A stretch of DNA of 64,000 nucleotides from Denitrovibrio sp. (GCA_002869185.1 PKTN01000006.1:1-64000), one strand, 5' to 3'; counted from the stretch's first letter, positions 37,041-46,475 are shown. Translations and numbers: made by a program. The notes: generated by a model not told the origin, from the sequence alone.

Positions 37041-37658
37041 TTAGCTATTTTTAATACCGTACTTAGTCAATTTAATAAGCTCATAAATCCGTTCGACCTC
37101 GCTCTTTAAATTAGCTAAATCACCTGAGTTATCAATAACAAAGTGTGCGTGTTTTAATTTTTCTTCAATAGACATTTGAGCATCTATGATCTTCTGCGCA
37201 TCTTCCTTAGATATGCTATCCCTTGCCATCACCCTTTCGAGCTGAACAGCAGGATCAACATAAACTACAATAAGTCTGTCGAAACGATCTTGCGAACCAG
37301 CCTCAACAGTAACTGCCGCCTGAGTAATGATAATAGCCTTGTCGTCACGCCCTTTGATGCGACCTACCTCTTTACGTTCATACTCTAATATTGCTGGCTG
37401 AACTATCTTCTCTAGCTCTCTTCGCATCTCAGGTTGTTCAAAAACTATCTTTCGGATAGCCGATCTGTCTGGGGTCTTATCTTCAGCGAGAACATCTTCA
37501 CCAAAAAGTTCCACTATCTTTAAATAGGCAGGTTGATCTGGTTGCATAACGATACGGCTTATCTGATCAGCATCGATGCTATAACATCCTAGCTTTTCAA
37601 AATACTCCGCTGCTGTGCTCTTTCCAGAGGCGATATTCCCAGTCAATCCTACATACAT
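37041..37658 (-). CDS. coaE: Dephospho-CoA kinase
   Basis: CoaE (205 aa) performs the last step of coenzyme A synthesis. The P loop is GLTGNIASGKST, and the CoA-binding region SIDADQISRIV and RDSISKEDAQKIIDAQM follow. The typical DIPLLFE segment reads ITQAAVTVEAG, a divergence that may be lineage-specific. Length is normal. Confidence 0.9.
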   Translation of the reverse strand: MYVGLTGNIASGKSTAAEYFEKLGCYSIDADQISRIVMQPDQPAYLKIVELFGEDVLAEDKTPDRSAIRKIVFEQPEMRRELEKIVQPAILEYERKEVGRIKGRDDKAIIITQAAVTVEAGSQDRFDRLIVVYVDPAVQLERVMARDSISKEDAQKIIDAQMSIEEKLKHAHFVIDNSGDLANLKSEVERIYELIKLTKYGIKNS

Positions 37659-37732
37659 TTTCTATCCATTTAACAAAATTTTGATATAGCTTATGTTTAT
37701 TTTCTGCTCTATCAATGACTAAAAATACTACT

Positions 37733-37975
37733 TCATACATCGTATATATTTCTAAATACACGAACTTTCTGTTCATCATCTAGCGAGTCGACTAATACGC
37801 AAAGTTCGTCTGGCTTATAACCTTTGCAACCCCAAGGTCGCTTTTCGTAGATGGTGCATTTATTATCCGCAGACAAATATTTACACCTCTCACCAGCCTT
37901 TTTGTCGATCTCTTTTATGTCGAATGCCGTGCAACAGGTGCCACACATCAGGCAATCAATTTTACTCTTTGTCAT
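37733..37975 (-). CDS. YkgJ-type cysteine cluster protein
   Basis: An 80-residue protein with a cysteine cluster CLMCGTCC, and further cysteines in GERCKYLSADNKCTIYEKRPWGCKG. This is the YkgJ/CxxCxxCC family, thought to bind zinc or iron. The ATG at 37975 overlaps the stop of the FAH-family gene; an extra MWM start is possible. It lies before coaE on the same strand. Confidence 0.8.
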   Translation of the reverse strand: MTKSKIDCLMCGTCCTAFDIKEIDKKAGERCKYLSADNKCTIYEKRPWGCKGYKPDELCVLVDSLDDEQKVRVFRNIYDV

Positions 37976-38726
37976 CCACAACCTTATTAGTCAATCTTCC
38001 GATCCCTTCGATCTCAACCTCGATAATGTCACCAGCGTCTACTCTACCAACACCAGCAGGCGTCCCCGTAGCTATAATATCACCAGGAAGGAGCGTCATG
38101 ATACCGCTCATATATTCTATGATCGTTGGTATATCAAATATCATCAGGTCTGTTGTTCCGTCCTGAACAACCTCGCCATTCTTGATAGTTTTAGTCCTAG
38201 CTGTCTTCCAGTCGAAGTCCGTCTCGATATAAGGTCCGATAGGAGCGAAACTGTCATAAGACTTTGCTCTGGTGAATTTTGTATCGATCTTTTGTAAATC
38301 TCTAGCAGTCATATCGTTCAGACATGTGTATCCGAAGATAACAGACTCAGCGTCCGCTTTCTTCACCTTGCGACATTTCTTGCCAATAACTATAGCCAAC
38401 TCACCTTCATAGTCCACCTGCTCACTCTCAGTAGGAATGATAATCTCGCCACCATGAGCGTTAACCGCAGTAGAAGGTTTTAGGAATATCATAGGTATCT
38501 CAGGAACATCATTGCCAAGCTCTTTCGCGTGAGCTACATAATTTCTAGCGATACATGTAAATTTTGAAGGGAGAATAGGTGGCAGAAACTCCAGCCCATC
38601 TTCATCGTGAATTCTATCAGTAATGACATAATCATCAAAAATAGAACCCTCGATCTCTCTCACTTTACCGTCAACAAGAACACCATCTTTCTCAACTAGC
38701 CCAACTCTAAATCTGCAAAACTTCAT
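37962..38726 (-). CDS. Fumarylacetoacetate hydrolase family protein
   Basis: A 254-residue member of the FAH/hydratase-isomerase fold. Key features are the metal ligands in VDYEGELAIVIGKKC, TARDLQ, KSYDSFAPIGP and PGDIIATGTPAGVG. Likely a C-C hydrolase or oxaloacetate decarboxylase/tautomerase-type enzyme; the substrate cannot be assigned. Overlaps the YkgJ-type gene. Confidence 0.9.
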   Translation of the reverse strand: MKFCRFRVGLVEKDGVLVDGKVREIEGSIFDDYVITDRIHDEDGLEFLPPILPSKFTCIARNYVAHAKELGNDVPEIPMIFLKPSTAVNAHGGEIIIPTESEQVDYEGELAIVIGKKCRKVKKADAESVIFGYTCLNDMTARDLQKIDTKFTRAKSYDSFAPIGPYIETDFDWKTARTKTIKNGEVVQDGTTDLMIFDIPTIIEYMSGIMTLLPGDIIATGTPAGVGRVDAGDIIEVEIEGIGRLTNKVVDDKE

Positions 38727-38739
38727 CTATATACCCTCA

Positions 38740-39894
38740 TCAGTATTTCTCTTTTATATACACGACCGCTTCATCAATAGTCTTTAACTCACCTGATGCC
38801 AGCATAGGTCTTATACTCTTGATAATCTCGCCCATTCTAGGTCCCGGTGCAACCCCTATCTCTTGTAGAAATTGACCATTTATACTATCTGGAAGTTCAA
38901 AATCTACATATTTAAGCTGAGTCATCACTATATATATTTTTTCTTCTAGTTGTTCCTTATCCATCTCACTGCACTCAGACTCTATCTCATAAAGCTTAAG
39001 CCCATCATCCATCTCATCAGGGTAAGCGTATATCAGTTTTCTTAGCTCGAATTCTTCAGCGTTTTCTAAAGCTTTTGCAACCTCTTTGAAAAACTCAGAT
39101 GTACGAAGAGCTCTCTTTTTTAATGCATTAGGAAAATTTAGAGTGACTGCCAACTTATCTACTTCATCTTTATCCAGCTTTCTAAAGAGTGAAGCAGCGA
39201 AAAAGACTAAGCCTCTTCCTGATTTTGCCGCGATCTCATCCACACAATCAGGCGTTATCCCCTTAGTAAGCACCTCATATACACCCGTATCTATCATATC
39301 TTGCAATGTTTTATGGGCATGGGCACCCATGAAAAGTTTATCTAGCTCTGCAAAAATCCGTTCTGATGCAGAGATTGTTATCATATCTTTTTCGAGTTTG
39401 ATTTTTTTTAGAGTTTCAGGTGCTATATCAAATCCAACCTGAGCATTAAATCGAAAAGTGCGAAGTATCCTGATAGGATCATCTTTGAATGTATTCTCGC
39501 TAACATGACGAACGATCTTCGCGTTTATATCTGTCATGTCGCCATGCATATTTCCAGCCGTATCCATGGCTAGATTATTAATAGTGAAGTCTCTCTTAGT
39601 GAGGTCTTCTTCTAATGTATCACCGCGAGGCTTTGATATATCTATCTCTACCCTGCCACGAACAAGCCTTATATTATCCTTAAACTCAACCCACACGCTA
39701 GGCAATCCTGCCTTCACAGCTGATGCGAACTCTTTATAGTCGTGTGAAAAGCAAACCATATCAACATCGTGCACTGGTCTATCTAGGAGAATATCTCGTA
39801 CGCAACCACCTACAAAATAAGCGTCAAAACCACCTTCTAGTATGATCTTTTTAAGCTCTGTAAAATGTGGAATTTTAAGTAGACGATTGTGCAC
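38740..39894 (-). CDS. CCA tRNA nucleotidyltransferase / poly(A) polymerase family
   Basis: A 384-residue class II nucleotidyltransferase. The signature is FVGGCVRDILLDRPVHDVDMV with the two catalytic aspartates, then KRDFTINNLAMD and DDPIRILRTFRFNAQVGFD. Most tRNAs here lack an encoded CCA, so a CCA-adding role is likely. The start is a GTG at 39894 with GGAGC upstream. No HD domain is visible. Confidence 0.88.
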   Translation of the reverse strand: MHNRLLKIPHFTELKKIILEGGFDAYFVGGCVRDILLDRPVHDVDMVCFSHDYKEFASAVKAGLPSVWVEFKDNIRLVRGRVEIDISKPRGDTLEEDLTKRDFTINNLAMDTAGNMHGDMTDINAKIVRHVSENTFKDDPIRILRTFRFNAQVGFDIAPETLKKIKLEKDMITISASERIFAELDKLFMGAHAHKTLQDMIDTGVYEVLTKGITPDCVDEIAAKSGRGLVFFAASLFRKLDKDEVDKLAVTLNFPNALKKRALRTSEFFKEVAKALENAEEFELRKLIYAYPDEMDDGLKLYEIESECSEMDKEQLEEKIYIVMTQLKYVDFELPDSINGQFLQEIGVAPGPRMGEIIKSIRPMLASGELKTIDEAVVYIKEKY

Positions 39895-40003
39895 TTTAAA
39901 AAAGCTCCAAATAATAATTTTTCTACATTGACAATTAACACTTTGCTAAAATAAACTATAACATATTATATTAAAATACGACCAGATAAAAAGGACGCAT
40001 GTG

Positions 40004-40492
40004 ATGAAGCTATTAGTAATTTCAGATACACATACAAACTCAATCAATAGGCTCCCTATGTCAGTGCAAGATATGGCGAAAAAAGTAGACGCTATCATTC
40101 ATGCTGGTGACGTTGTGGGATATAAAGTCATACACGACCTGCTCCACATAAACCCTAATGTATACGCAGTAAAAGGGAATATGGATCCAGCACTTGGCGA
40201 TGATTATCTTCCTAAGAAAAGAGTTTTAACTTTTAAAGACATAAAGATAGGCGTTTCCCACGGCGAAGGTAGCCCCTTTGGCATAGAAAATAGACTCCTA
40301 TATTTGTTTGAGAACGACAACGTAGACCTCATTATATTTGGGCACACTCACGCTCCCTTCTGGGGGGAAATTAACGGCATACGCTTCCTTAACCCCGGCA
40401 GTCCGACTGATAAGAGGGAACAACCATTCCCAACATATGCTATTCTAACTATAGAAGAAGGGACATTTGACGCAGAAATCATAAGGGTATAA
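40004..40492 (+). CDS. MJ0936/YfcE-type phosphodiesterase
   Basis: A 162-residue metallophosphoesterase with the metal motifs SDTHTNS, HAGDVVGY, GNMDP, SHGEG and GHTHAPF. It resembles YfcE/MJ0936, which hydrolyse phosphodiesters. The ATG at 40004 is preferred, with AAGGA 8 nt before it. It precedes the flavoprotein gene by 2 nt. Confidence 0.92.
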   Translation: MKLLVISDTHTNSINRLPMSVQDMAKKVDAIIHAGDVVGYKVIHDLLHINPNVYAVKGNMDPALGDDYLPKKRVLTFKDIKIGVSHGEGSPFGIENRLLYLFENDNVDLIIFGHTHAPFWGEINGIRFLNPGSPTDKREQPFPTYAILTIEEGTFDAEIIRV

Positions 40493-40494
40493 AT

Positions 40495-41844
40495 ATGAAA
40501 ATAGCCATTATTGGAGCTGGAAGCGCTGGAATGACAGCAGCTTATAACTTTCTCGATAAATCGGGCATAGAAGTAGATATGTTCGAAAAGGGGAACGGTC
40601 TCGAAACCCGTAACAGAAAAGAAGTTATGGAAGGTTTTGGCGGAGCAGGAGCATACTCTGACGGTAAGCTCACTCTCACCACCGAATATGGCGGATGGCT
40701 CACCGATTACATGCCTGAAAAAGATTTAGAAAAGCTGATAGATGAAGCGGATGAGATGTGGAAGACCATCAGTGAAGTCCTTGAGCTCTCGTCTGGATCA
40801 GATTATGAAACCTCAAAAGACCTTCAATACGAATGCTCTAAACATAATCTCAGACTTTATCCTGCAAAGATTCGGCACCTTGGCACTGACAACTGTCTCC
40901 TCTTCATAAAACGACTATACGAAATGGTCAAAAATTCTAAAAACATTAACCTCTTTTGCAATGCTAACGTCACAGACCTTATCGTTGAAGGTGACGTTGT
41001 AAAAGGGATTGAAGTTGAGCTAAACGGCATATTAGAGAAGCGATACTATGATAAAATAATCATAGGTGTCGGTCGCAGCGGAAACGCTTGGATGCAAGAG
41101 ATTGTCCGAAAATACAACATAGAAAACGATCTTAATCCCGTAGATATAGGCGTAAGGGTAGAAGTTCCACGCTCTATCACTGATAAATTTACTGATAACC
41201 TTTACGAATTCAAAATAAAGTACATAACCAGCGAGTTCGAAGACGAAGTCAGAACCTTTTGCGTTAACCCAGGCGGATTCATATCTATCGAAAAGAATAG
41301 TGGAGGACTACTCACAGTTAATGGTCACAGCTATAAAAACAAGCATAGCGAAAACACTAACTTTGCCCTACTCGTCTCGACAAAATTTACCGAACCATTC
41401 GACGAACCACTAAAATACGGTCGCTACATTGCAAATCTCTCCAACATGCTCGGAGGTGGTGACAATGTTATCGTCCAAAGATATGGCGATTTCCTACGTG
41501 GAAGACGCTCCACTCAAAGCAGAATAGATAAAAACTTCGTAAGACCTACTCTTGACGCTCTACCGGGTGATCTTTCGTTCGTTCTACCATATAGATATTT
41601 GCATAACCTTAGAGAGACTATCCAACAACTTGATAAAGTTATGCCCGGCATCGCAGACAACAACACTCTTATGTATGGCGTAGAGGTAAAATTCTACTCT
41701 GTCAGGATAAAAGTAGATAAAAATATGCGTGCGAAATCACTAGGTAATCTTTATTGCACTGGAGACGGAGCTGGTCTAACTCGTGGCATCATTCAGGCTA
41801 GCGTATCAGGACTCATAGCCGCTAAGCACGTTCTCGCTCAATAG
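40495..41844 (+). CDS. FAD-dependent oxidoreductase (COG2509-type)
   Basis: A 449-residue flavoprotein. The Rossmann motif is AIIGAGSAGMTAAYNF, followed by the group signature GFGGAGAYSDGKLTLT and a C-terminal FAD contact YCTGDGAGLTRGIIQASVSGL. It belongs to a widespread but uncharacterised family of NAD(FAD)-utilising dehydrogenases; the substrate is unknown. Its last codons lie in a hairpin that begins a repeat element. Confidence 0.85.
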   Translation: MKIAIIGAGSAGMTAAYNFLDKSGIEVDMFEKGNGLETRNRKEVMEGFGGAGAYSDGKLTLTTEYGGWLTDYMPEKDLEKLIDEADEMWKTISEVLELSSGSDYETSKDLQYECSKHNLRLYPAKIRHLGTDNCLLFIKRLYEMVKNSKNINLFCNANVTDLIVEGDVVKGIEVELNGILEKRYYDKIIIGVGRSGNAWMQEIVRKYNIENDLNPVDIGVRVEVPRSITDKFTDNLYEFKIKYITSEFEDEVRTFCVNPGGFISIEKNSGGLLTVNGHSYKNKHSENTNFALLVSTKFTEPFDEPLKYGRYIANLSNMLGGGDNVIVQRYGDFLRGRRSTQSRIDKNFVRPTLDALPGDLSFVLPYRYLHNLRETIQQLDKVMPGIADNNTLMYGVEVKFYSVRIKVDKNMRAKSLGNLYCTGDGAGLTRGIIQASVSGLIAAKHVLAQ

Positions 41845-41916
41845 CGAGTGACTTACTTCGATAGAATATAATATACTGCCACGTATATCGCCTCCCGTTG
41901 GTCAGCTAATATGGTT
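41833..41916 (+). repeat. Stop-codon-anchored structured repeat, copy E
   Basis: Stem CTCGCT/AGCGAG with loop CAAT (41833-41848) contains the stop codon of the flavoprotein gene. TGACTTACTTCGATAG, AATATACTGCC and CGCCTCCCGTTGGTCAGCTAAT follow, matching copy A closely except that the stem is completely different yet still paired. Confidence 0.7.
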
Positions 41917-42280
41917 TAATATCTATCTGCCACTTTGCTCCTCATGATGACATTTTCTCTATTTTGTCACTCTGAGGGAGTGAAACGACTGTGAGAGTCT
42001 ACAGCCATCAAATAATATGGATATTTAGGACTACACCTAGTCAGTCAGACAAACTATAACCAGAGATCATTACGTCACTTCGTTCCTCATGATGACGGAA
42101 ATAATATAAGATACCCCTCTGCCTCCCCTATGCTAAGGGAGCAAGATGAATGCAGATAGATATGAATTTCTAAAAACAAGCTATACAAGGCAAACTGAGG
42201 AAACAAGTGCTGAGTGTACAAAAGGTACATGAAGCATCTTTTTCCGAAGGATAACGTAGTAGAGCGACGTTTATAGGAAT
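41845..42280. other. 436-nt repeat-rich intergenic region
   Basis: No gene is visible. It holds the end of repeat copy E, several GTCATYCTGA-like segments (41929-41951 and 42073-42096 on the minus strand, 41966-42000 on the plus strand), and a CTCCC-GGGAG hairpin near 42123. The region looks like accumulated repeat debris. Confidence 0.5.
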
Positions 42281-42523
42281 TCAGAAGATGGCTTTGGATA
42301 CGATGTTAGTCAACCCTTCAGGCTCATCCAATTGAAACATTTGTTTTCCGTCAATAACAACAACAGGTGGATTGATAGTACCGTATGCATCAGGAGCTGT
42401 GTCTATTGCAATGTCCTGAACATAAATATCTATATCGCTACCATACTTAGTCTTTAGTTCGTCAGCGACCAAAGGGGTTTCATTATCTACATCACCATTA
42501 TAGAAAACTTCTACTTTTAACAT
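42281..42523 (-). CDS. Thioredoxin-fold small protein lacking CxxC
   Basis: An 80-residue protein resembling a glutaredoxin/thioredoxin fold: a VEVFYNGDVDNETP start and a cis-proline type NPPVVVIDGKQMF loop. The catalytic CxxC is absent, so it is not a classical oxidoreductase. Possible roles are thiol-independent binding or partner docking. AGGAGG lies upstream of the ATG. It stands alone between gaps. Confidence 0.65.
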   Translation of the reverse strand: MLKVEVFYNGDVDNETPLVADELKTKYGSDIDIYVQDIAIDTAPDAYGTINPPVVVIDGKQMFQLDEPEGLTNIVSKAIF

Positions 42524-42710
42524 GATATACCTCCTTCAATAATCGATGCTGTGTCTATACTTATATTATAACCCACTTATAAACATCCGCAATGTTACTA
42601 CTCATTAAATAAATAACAATCCCTTGTATATGGCTGATTGACTTGTCATTTCGACTGTAGTATTTGAAAAACTCTGCGTGCGAAAATTCACCTATAAAGA
42701 GGTTTAAGCA

Positions 42711-43856
42711 ATGCTTAAGAAGTATTTGATAGCACCTGGACCGACACCAGTTCCAGAAAAAGTGCTACTAGAGATGGCAAAACCTGTCATCCACCACAGG
42801 ACAAGCGAATTCGAAGCAGTTTTTGCCGAGGTCGCTGATGGACTTAAAAAGGTATTCAACACAAAACAAGACGTTCTAATGCTTGCGGGGAGTGGAACAG
42901 CGGCTATGGAAGCTGCGGTTATCAATACTCTAAACCCAGGTGACACTGTTCTTGTTATCAACGCTGGGAAATTTGGTCAAAGATGGCGCGATATATGCAA
43001 AACCTTCGACATCAACGTTTCCACAATAGACATGGATTGGGGATGCTCTGTAAAACCTGCACAGGTAGAAGAGTTCCTTATCTCTTACCCTGAGACGAAG
43101 GCTGTCCTTCTCCAAGGTAGTGAAACATCCACAACTGCCTATCACCCTGTTGAGGAGATAGCAAAACTTATTAAACCGAAAGACGACACACTCTTCATTG
43201 TCGACGGAATCACCTCTATAGGTGTTCACGAGACTAAGTTTGACGAGTGGGGTATAGATATAGCCGTAACTGGCTCACAAAAAGCCTTCATGCTCCCACC
43301 AGGACTTTCTTTTATATGTCTCAGTGAAAAAGCATGGAAATTCGTAGAGGAATCTACGATCCCTAGATACTATCTAGACCTTAGAAAAGAGAAAATAGCT
43401 CAGGCGAAAGCTACTACTGCTTATACACCTACCCTATCACTCATTAACGGACTCAAGGTTGTCCTTGATATGTTCTTTGAAGAGGGTCTTGAGAATGTAT
43501 ATATAAGACACGCTGTGAATGGAGAGGCTACAAGAGCTGCTCTTCAAGCTCACGGATTCAAACTTTTGGCTGAAGCTCCATCGAACGCAGCAACTGGTTT
43601 TTATCTTCCAGAGAGTATAGACGGTGGTAAATTTGTTAAGTTTATGCGTGAGCAGATAGGCGTAACCTATGCTGGCGGTCAGGATCATCTTAAGGGTAAG
43701 ATCATGCGCATATCCCACCTTGGTTACCACGACACATTCGACACCATCACAGGGATAAGTGCTCTTGAGATGGGACTTGTTAAGTTCGGATACGACCTTG
43801 AGCTTGGTAAGGGTGTTGCTGCTGCACAAAAGATATTAAAAGACTATATAGGCTAA
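42711..43856 (+). CDS. Class V aminotransferase, serine-pyruvate/alanine-glyoxylate type
   Basis: A 381-residue PLP enzyme. It starts KKYLIAPGPTPVPEKVL, has LAGSGTAAMEA for phosphate binding, VDGITSIG with the PLP aspartate and the Schiff-base lysine in GSQKAFMLPPG. Relatives include alanine-glyoxylate and phosphoserine-like aminotransferases; the substrate is not decided. GAGG is upstream. hisZ follows after a structured leader. Confidence 0.88.
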   Translation: MLKKYLIAPGPTPVPEKVLLEMAKPVIHHRTSEFEAVFAEVADGLKKVFNTKQDVLMLAGSGTAAMEAAVINTLNPGDTVLVINAGKFGQRWRDICKTFDINVSTIDMDWGCSVKPAQVEEFLISYPETKAVLLQGSETSTTAYHPVEEIAKLIKPKDDTLFIVDGITSIGVHETKFDEWGIDIAVTGSQKAFMLPPGLSFICLSEKAWKFVEESTIPRYYLDLRKEKIAQAKATTAYTPTLSLINGLKVVLDMFFEEGLENVYIRHAVNGEATRAALQAHGFKLLAEAPSNAATGFYLPESIDGGKFVKFMREQIGVTYAGGQDHLKGKIMRISHLGYHDTFDTITGISALEMGLVKFGYDLELGKGVAAAQKILKDYIG

Positions 43857-43872
43857 TTTTCTAGCTAGTATA

Positions 43873-44038
43873 TACTGGAGATAAAACGACCCTAGTTATG
43901 CTAGCCATGACAGACGGTCTTGTCCAAGTTTAAAATACTTGGCATATGTACTGGAGATAAAACGACCCTAGTTATGCTAGCCATAACAGACGGTCTCTTC
44001 CACGTTCAAAAAACGTGGCATACATACTGGAGATAAAG
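43873..44038 (+). ncRNA. Tandem 76-nt structured RNA leader before hisZ-purA
   Basis: Two direct repeats of 76 nt (43873-43948 and 43949-44024), then a third partial start TACTGGAGATAAAG carrying the hisZ Shine-Dalgarno. Each unit folds as an outer stem GACC/GGTC, an inner stem GTTATG with CATGAC or CATAAC (loop CTAGC), and a 3' hairpin: CCAAGT/ACTTGG in unit 1, CCACGT/ACGTGG in unit 2. The 3' hairpin shows one compensated A-T to C-G change and the inner stem a wobble. I do not match it to a known riboswitch class. Confidence 0.55.
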
Positions 44039-45163
44039 ATGACAGGAAAGATGATGCCAACAGCCGCGGGTAACATAGCCCCAGGCAGGTCGGTCAAAAT
44101 GAACAAGATAGAGCAAAGCTTAAAACAGACTGTGCTCTCTTATGGATATATGGAGATTTTCCTCCCTGTATACGAATACTACGACATACTTAAGGCGACA
44201 TCACTCAACCTTAAAGATGAAAATACTATTCAGTTCATAGACAGAAATACTGGAAAGTCGCTCGTTCTTCGCCCTGACTTCACACCTCAGGCCGCAAGAT
44301 ATTTCGCCAACTACATGGCTGATTTTCCTCTCCCAGCTAGGGTTTGCTACGACGGAAGAGTATTCCGCAACGTAAATCTAAACAAGGGCGTAAAATCTGA
44401 ACAGCTACAGGTTGGTGCTGAGCTTTACGGCAACAATATGCTAGAGGCTGACACAGAGCTACTTATGCTTTCTAAGCGCGCTTTCAACGACCTAAATGTT
44501 AAAGGATGCAAATACGTATTCGGGCATAGCGGTTTTACAAGACGTGCTCTTGAACTAGCTGGTGACAAAAGTGAAAAGTATCACTCACTGCTAGACAGCA
44601 AAAATGTGGCAAGCATTAATGCTATGATCACAGGTAACAGTGACACAGATAAGTTTCTTAAATATCTTCCGAAAGCTTTCGGTGGTATAGAGACTATCGA
44701 ACAAATTATTAAAGCATCGGCGTTCGACGCAGAGCTGACAGAAAATATTGGCTATATTAAGGCTCTCTTTGAGAATATGATAAGGCTTGGCTTCGACAAA
44801 GAAGACCTCGTTTTTGACGCTTCTGAATCGAGAGGTCTTGATTATTATACAGGTATCACTTTTGATGTTCTCCACGCTGAGGTTGGCGAAAACCTAGCTG
44901 GTGGTGGTCGATATGACAACCTAACAAAGAACTTTGGTCGTGATATCCCTGCATGCGGTGTAGTATTCAATATTGAAGAGATATACCGTGTTGACAAGTC
45001 AGAAGTGAAGCTTAAAGAGATCGACTGGCTTATTATTGGCGAAGAGAACTTTGCTAAATCAGAAGAACTTCGTAATGAAGGCAACACAGTATTTTATGCT
45101 GGTGATGCAAAAGAAAAATCCGAGCTCGAAAAGAGCTATAGTTTTAGAAATATACTTTCATAG
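44039..45163 (+). CDS. hisZ: ATP phosphoribosyltransferase regulatory subunit HisZ
   Basis: HisZ (374 aa) resembles a histidyl-tRNA synthetase catalytic domain and regulates short-form HisG in histidine synthesis. Visible are FLPVYEYYDILKATS, LRPDFTPQAARYFA and FDASESRGLDYYTGITFDV. It lacks the anticodon-binding domain of HisS. The ATG at 44039 has GGAG 7 nt upstream; an in-frame GTG at 44015 would start inside the leader hairpin. No hisG is nearby. It is followed by purA after 12 nt. Confidence 0.88.
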   Translation: MTGKMMPTAAGNIAPGRSVKMNKIEQSLKQTVLSYGYMEIFLPVYEYYDILKATSLNLKDENTIQFIDRNTGKSLVLRPDFTPQAARYFANYMADFPLPARVCYDGRVFRNVNLNKGVKSEQLQVGAELYGNNMLEADTELLMLSKRAFNDLNVKGCKYVFGHSGFTRRALELAGDKSEKYHSLLDSKNVASINAMITGNSDTDKFLKYLPKAFGGIETIEQIIKASAFDAELTENIGYIKALFENMIRLGFDKEDLVFDASESRGLDYYTGITFDVLHAEVGENLAGGGRYDNLTKNFGRDIPACGVVFNIEEIYRVDKSEVKLKEIDWLIIGEENFAKSEELRNEGNTVFYAGDAKEKSELEKSYSFRNILS

Positions 45164-45175
45164 AGGTAAAAACAT

Positions 45176-46465
45176 ATGAGCTGTACTATCGTACTAGGCG
45201 CCCAGTGGGGCGATGAAGGAAAAGGAAAAGTTGTAGACCTGAGCACAGTTGACGCAGATGTAGTTGTTCGTTCTTCCGGAGGACACAACGCTGGTCACAC
45301 TGTTGTTGTTGGCGATACTAAATACATTCTGCACCTCATCCAATCAGGTATCATCAACAAAGATAAGATCAACATCATTGGTAACGGACTCGTTATCGCT
45401 CCTGATGCCCTTATAGAAGAGATGGAAGCACTTAAAAAACAAGGTGTAACTTTCGACGAAGGGAAATTTTATATCAGTAAAAGAGCTCACGTCATCATGC
45501 CTTACCACAAGACAATAGATGTACTTAGAGAAGAACTGAAAGGTAAGAAAAAGATAGGAACTACTGGACGTGGAATCGGACCTACATATGCAGATAAAGC
45601 AGCTAGAAGCGGTATCCGTATATGTGACCTTTACGAGCCAGAAGTTTTCCGCGAAAAGCTAGAACAAAACGTACGTGAAGTAAACTTCCTCCTCGAGCAT
45701 CTTTACAAGCACGACAAAATGGATGCAGAGAAAATCTACAACCAATATATGGAGTACGCAGAGGTCATGAGACCTTACGTAACGGAAACAGCATACCTTG
45801 TCAACAAACTGTACGACGAAGGTAAAAAAGTTATGATGGAAGGCGCTCAGGGCGTCCTGCTTGATGTTGACTTTGGTACCTTCCCATATGTCACTTCAAG
45901 TAACTCTTCAGCAGGCGGAGCTTGTACTGGATCTGGGCTTTCACCTATGAAGATCGACAACGTAATGGGTGTTATGAAAGCATACACAACTCGCGTTGGT
46001 GGTGGACCATTCCCTACTGAACTTCTTGGTCAGACAGGCGAAGATTTACGCGCTGCTGGACATGAATATGGAGCTACTACAGGTAGACCGAGAAGATGCG
46101 GATGGCTTGACCTTGTCGCTATGAAATTTTCTGTTGTTATCAATGGTATAAACTCTATCGCACTTACAAAACTTGATGTTCTTTCTGGTATGGAAAAAAT
46201 CAAGGTTTGTACTGGTTATAAATACAATGGTAAGGTACTTGATAAGTTCCCAGCAGAGATCAAAACTCTAGAAGAGTGTGAGCCTGTTTATACTGAAATG
46301 GATGGCTGGAATGAAGATATCACAGAAGTAAAATCTTATGATGATCTTCCAGTTAACGCTAGAAAATATGTTCAATATATCAGCGACTTCCTCGGTGTAA
46401 AGTATGCCCTTATAAGCCTTGGAACTGATCGTGAGCAAACTATTAAATTAAATGAAATATTTTAA
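45176..46465 (+). CDS. purA: Adenylosuccinate synthetase
   Basis: PurA (429 aa) joins IMP and aspartate in AMP synthesis. The P loop is GAQWGDEGKGK, with GGHNAGHT, GTTGRGIGPTYADKAAR and TTGRPRRCGW. Odd: residue 56 is Gln in LHLIQSGI, where PurA has a nearly invariant Pro (LHLIPSGI); CAA at 45341 is one C-to-A step from CCA. The hisZ-purA pairing suggests joint control by the tandem leader. Confidence 0.95.
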   Translation: MSCTIVLGAQWGDEGKGKVVDLSTVDADVVVRSSGGHNAGHTVVVGDTKYILHLIQSGIINKDKINIIGNGLVIAPDALIEEMEALKKQGVTFDEGKFYISKRAHVIMPYHKTIDVLREELKGKKKIGTTGRGIGPTYADKAARSGIRICDLYEPEVFREKLEQNVREVNFLLEHLYKHDKMDAEKIYNQYMEYAEVMRPYVTETAYLVNKLYDEGKKVMMEGAQGVLLDVDFGTFPYVTSSNSSAGGACTGSGLSPMKIDNVMGVMKAYTTRVGGGPFPTELLGQTGEDLRAAGHEYGATTGRPRRCGWLDLVAMKFSVVINGINSIALTKLDVLSGMEKIKVCTGYKYNGKVLDKFPAEIKTLEECEPVYTEMDGWNEDITEVKSYDDLPVNARKYVQYISDFLGVKYALISLGTDREQTIKLNEIF

Positions 46466-46475
46466 TAAAAACTTG

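Noticed and set aside
43873-44024. CRISPR array or tRNA pair
   Set aside because: Only two adjacent 76-nt units without spacers, and although 76 nt is tRNA length there is no T arm GTTCNANNC or anticodon arm. The hairpin covariation favours a structured leader.
44015-44038. Upstream GTG start for hisZ
   Set aside because: It begins inside the last leader hairpin and lacks a Shine-Dalgarno, while ATG 44039 has GGAG at the right distance.
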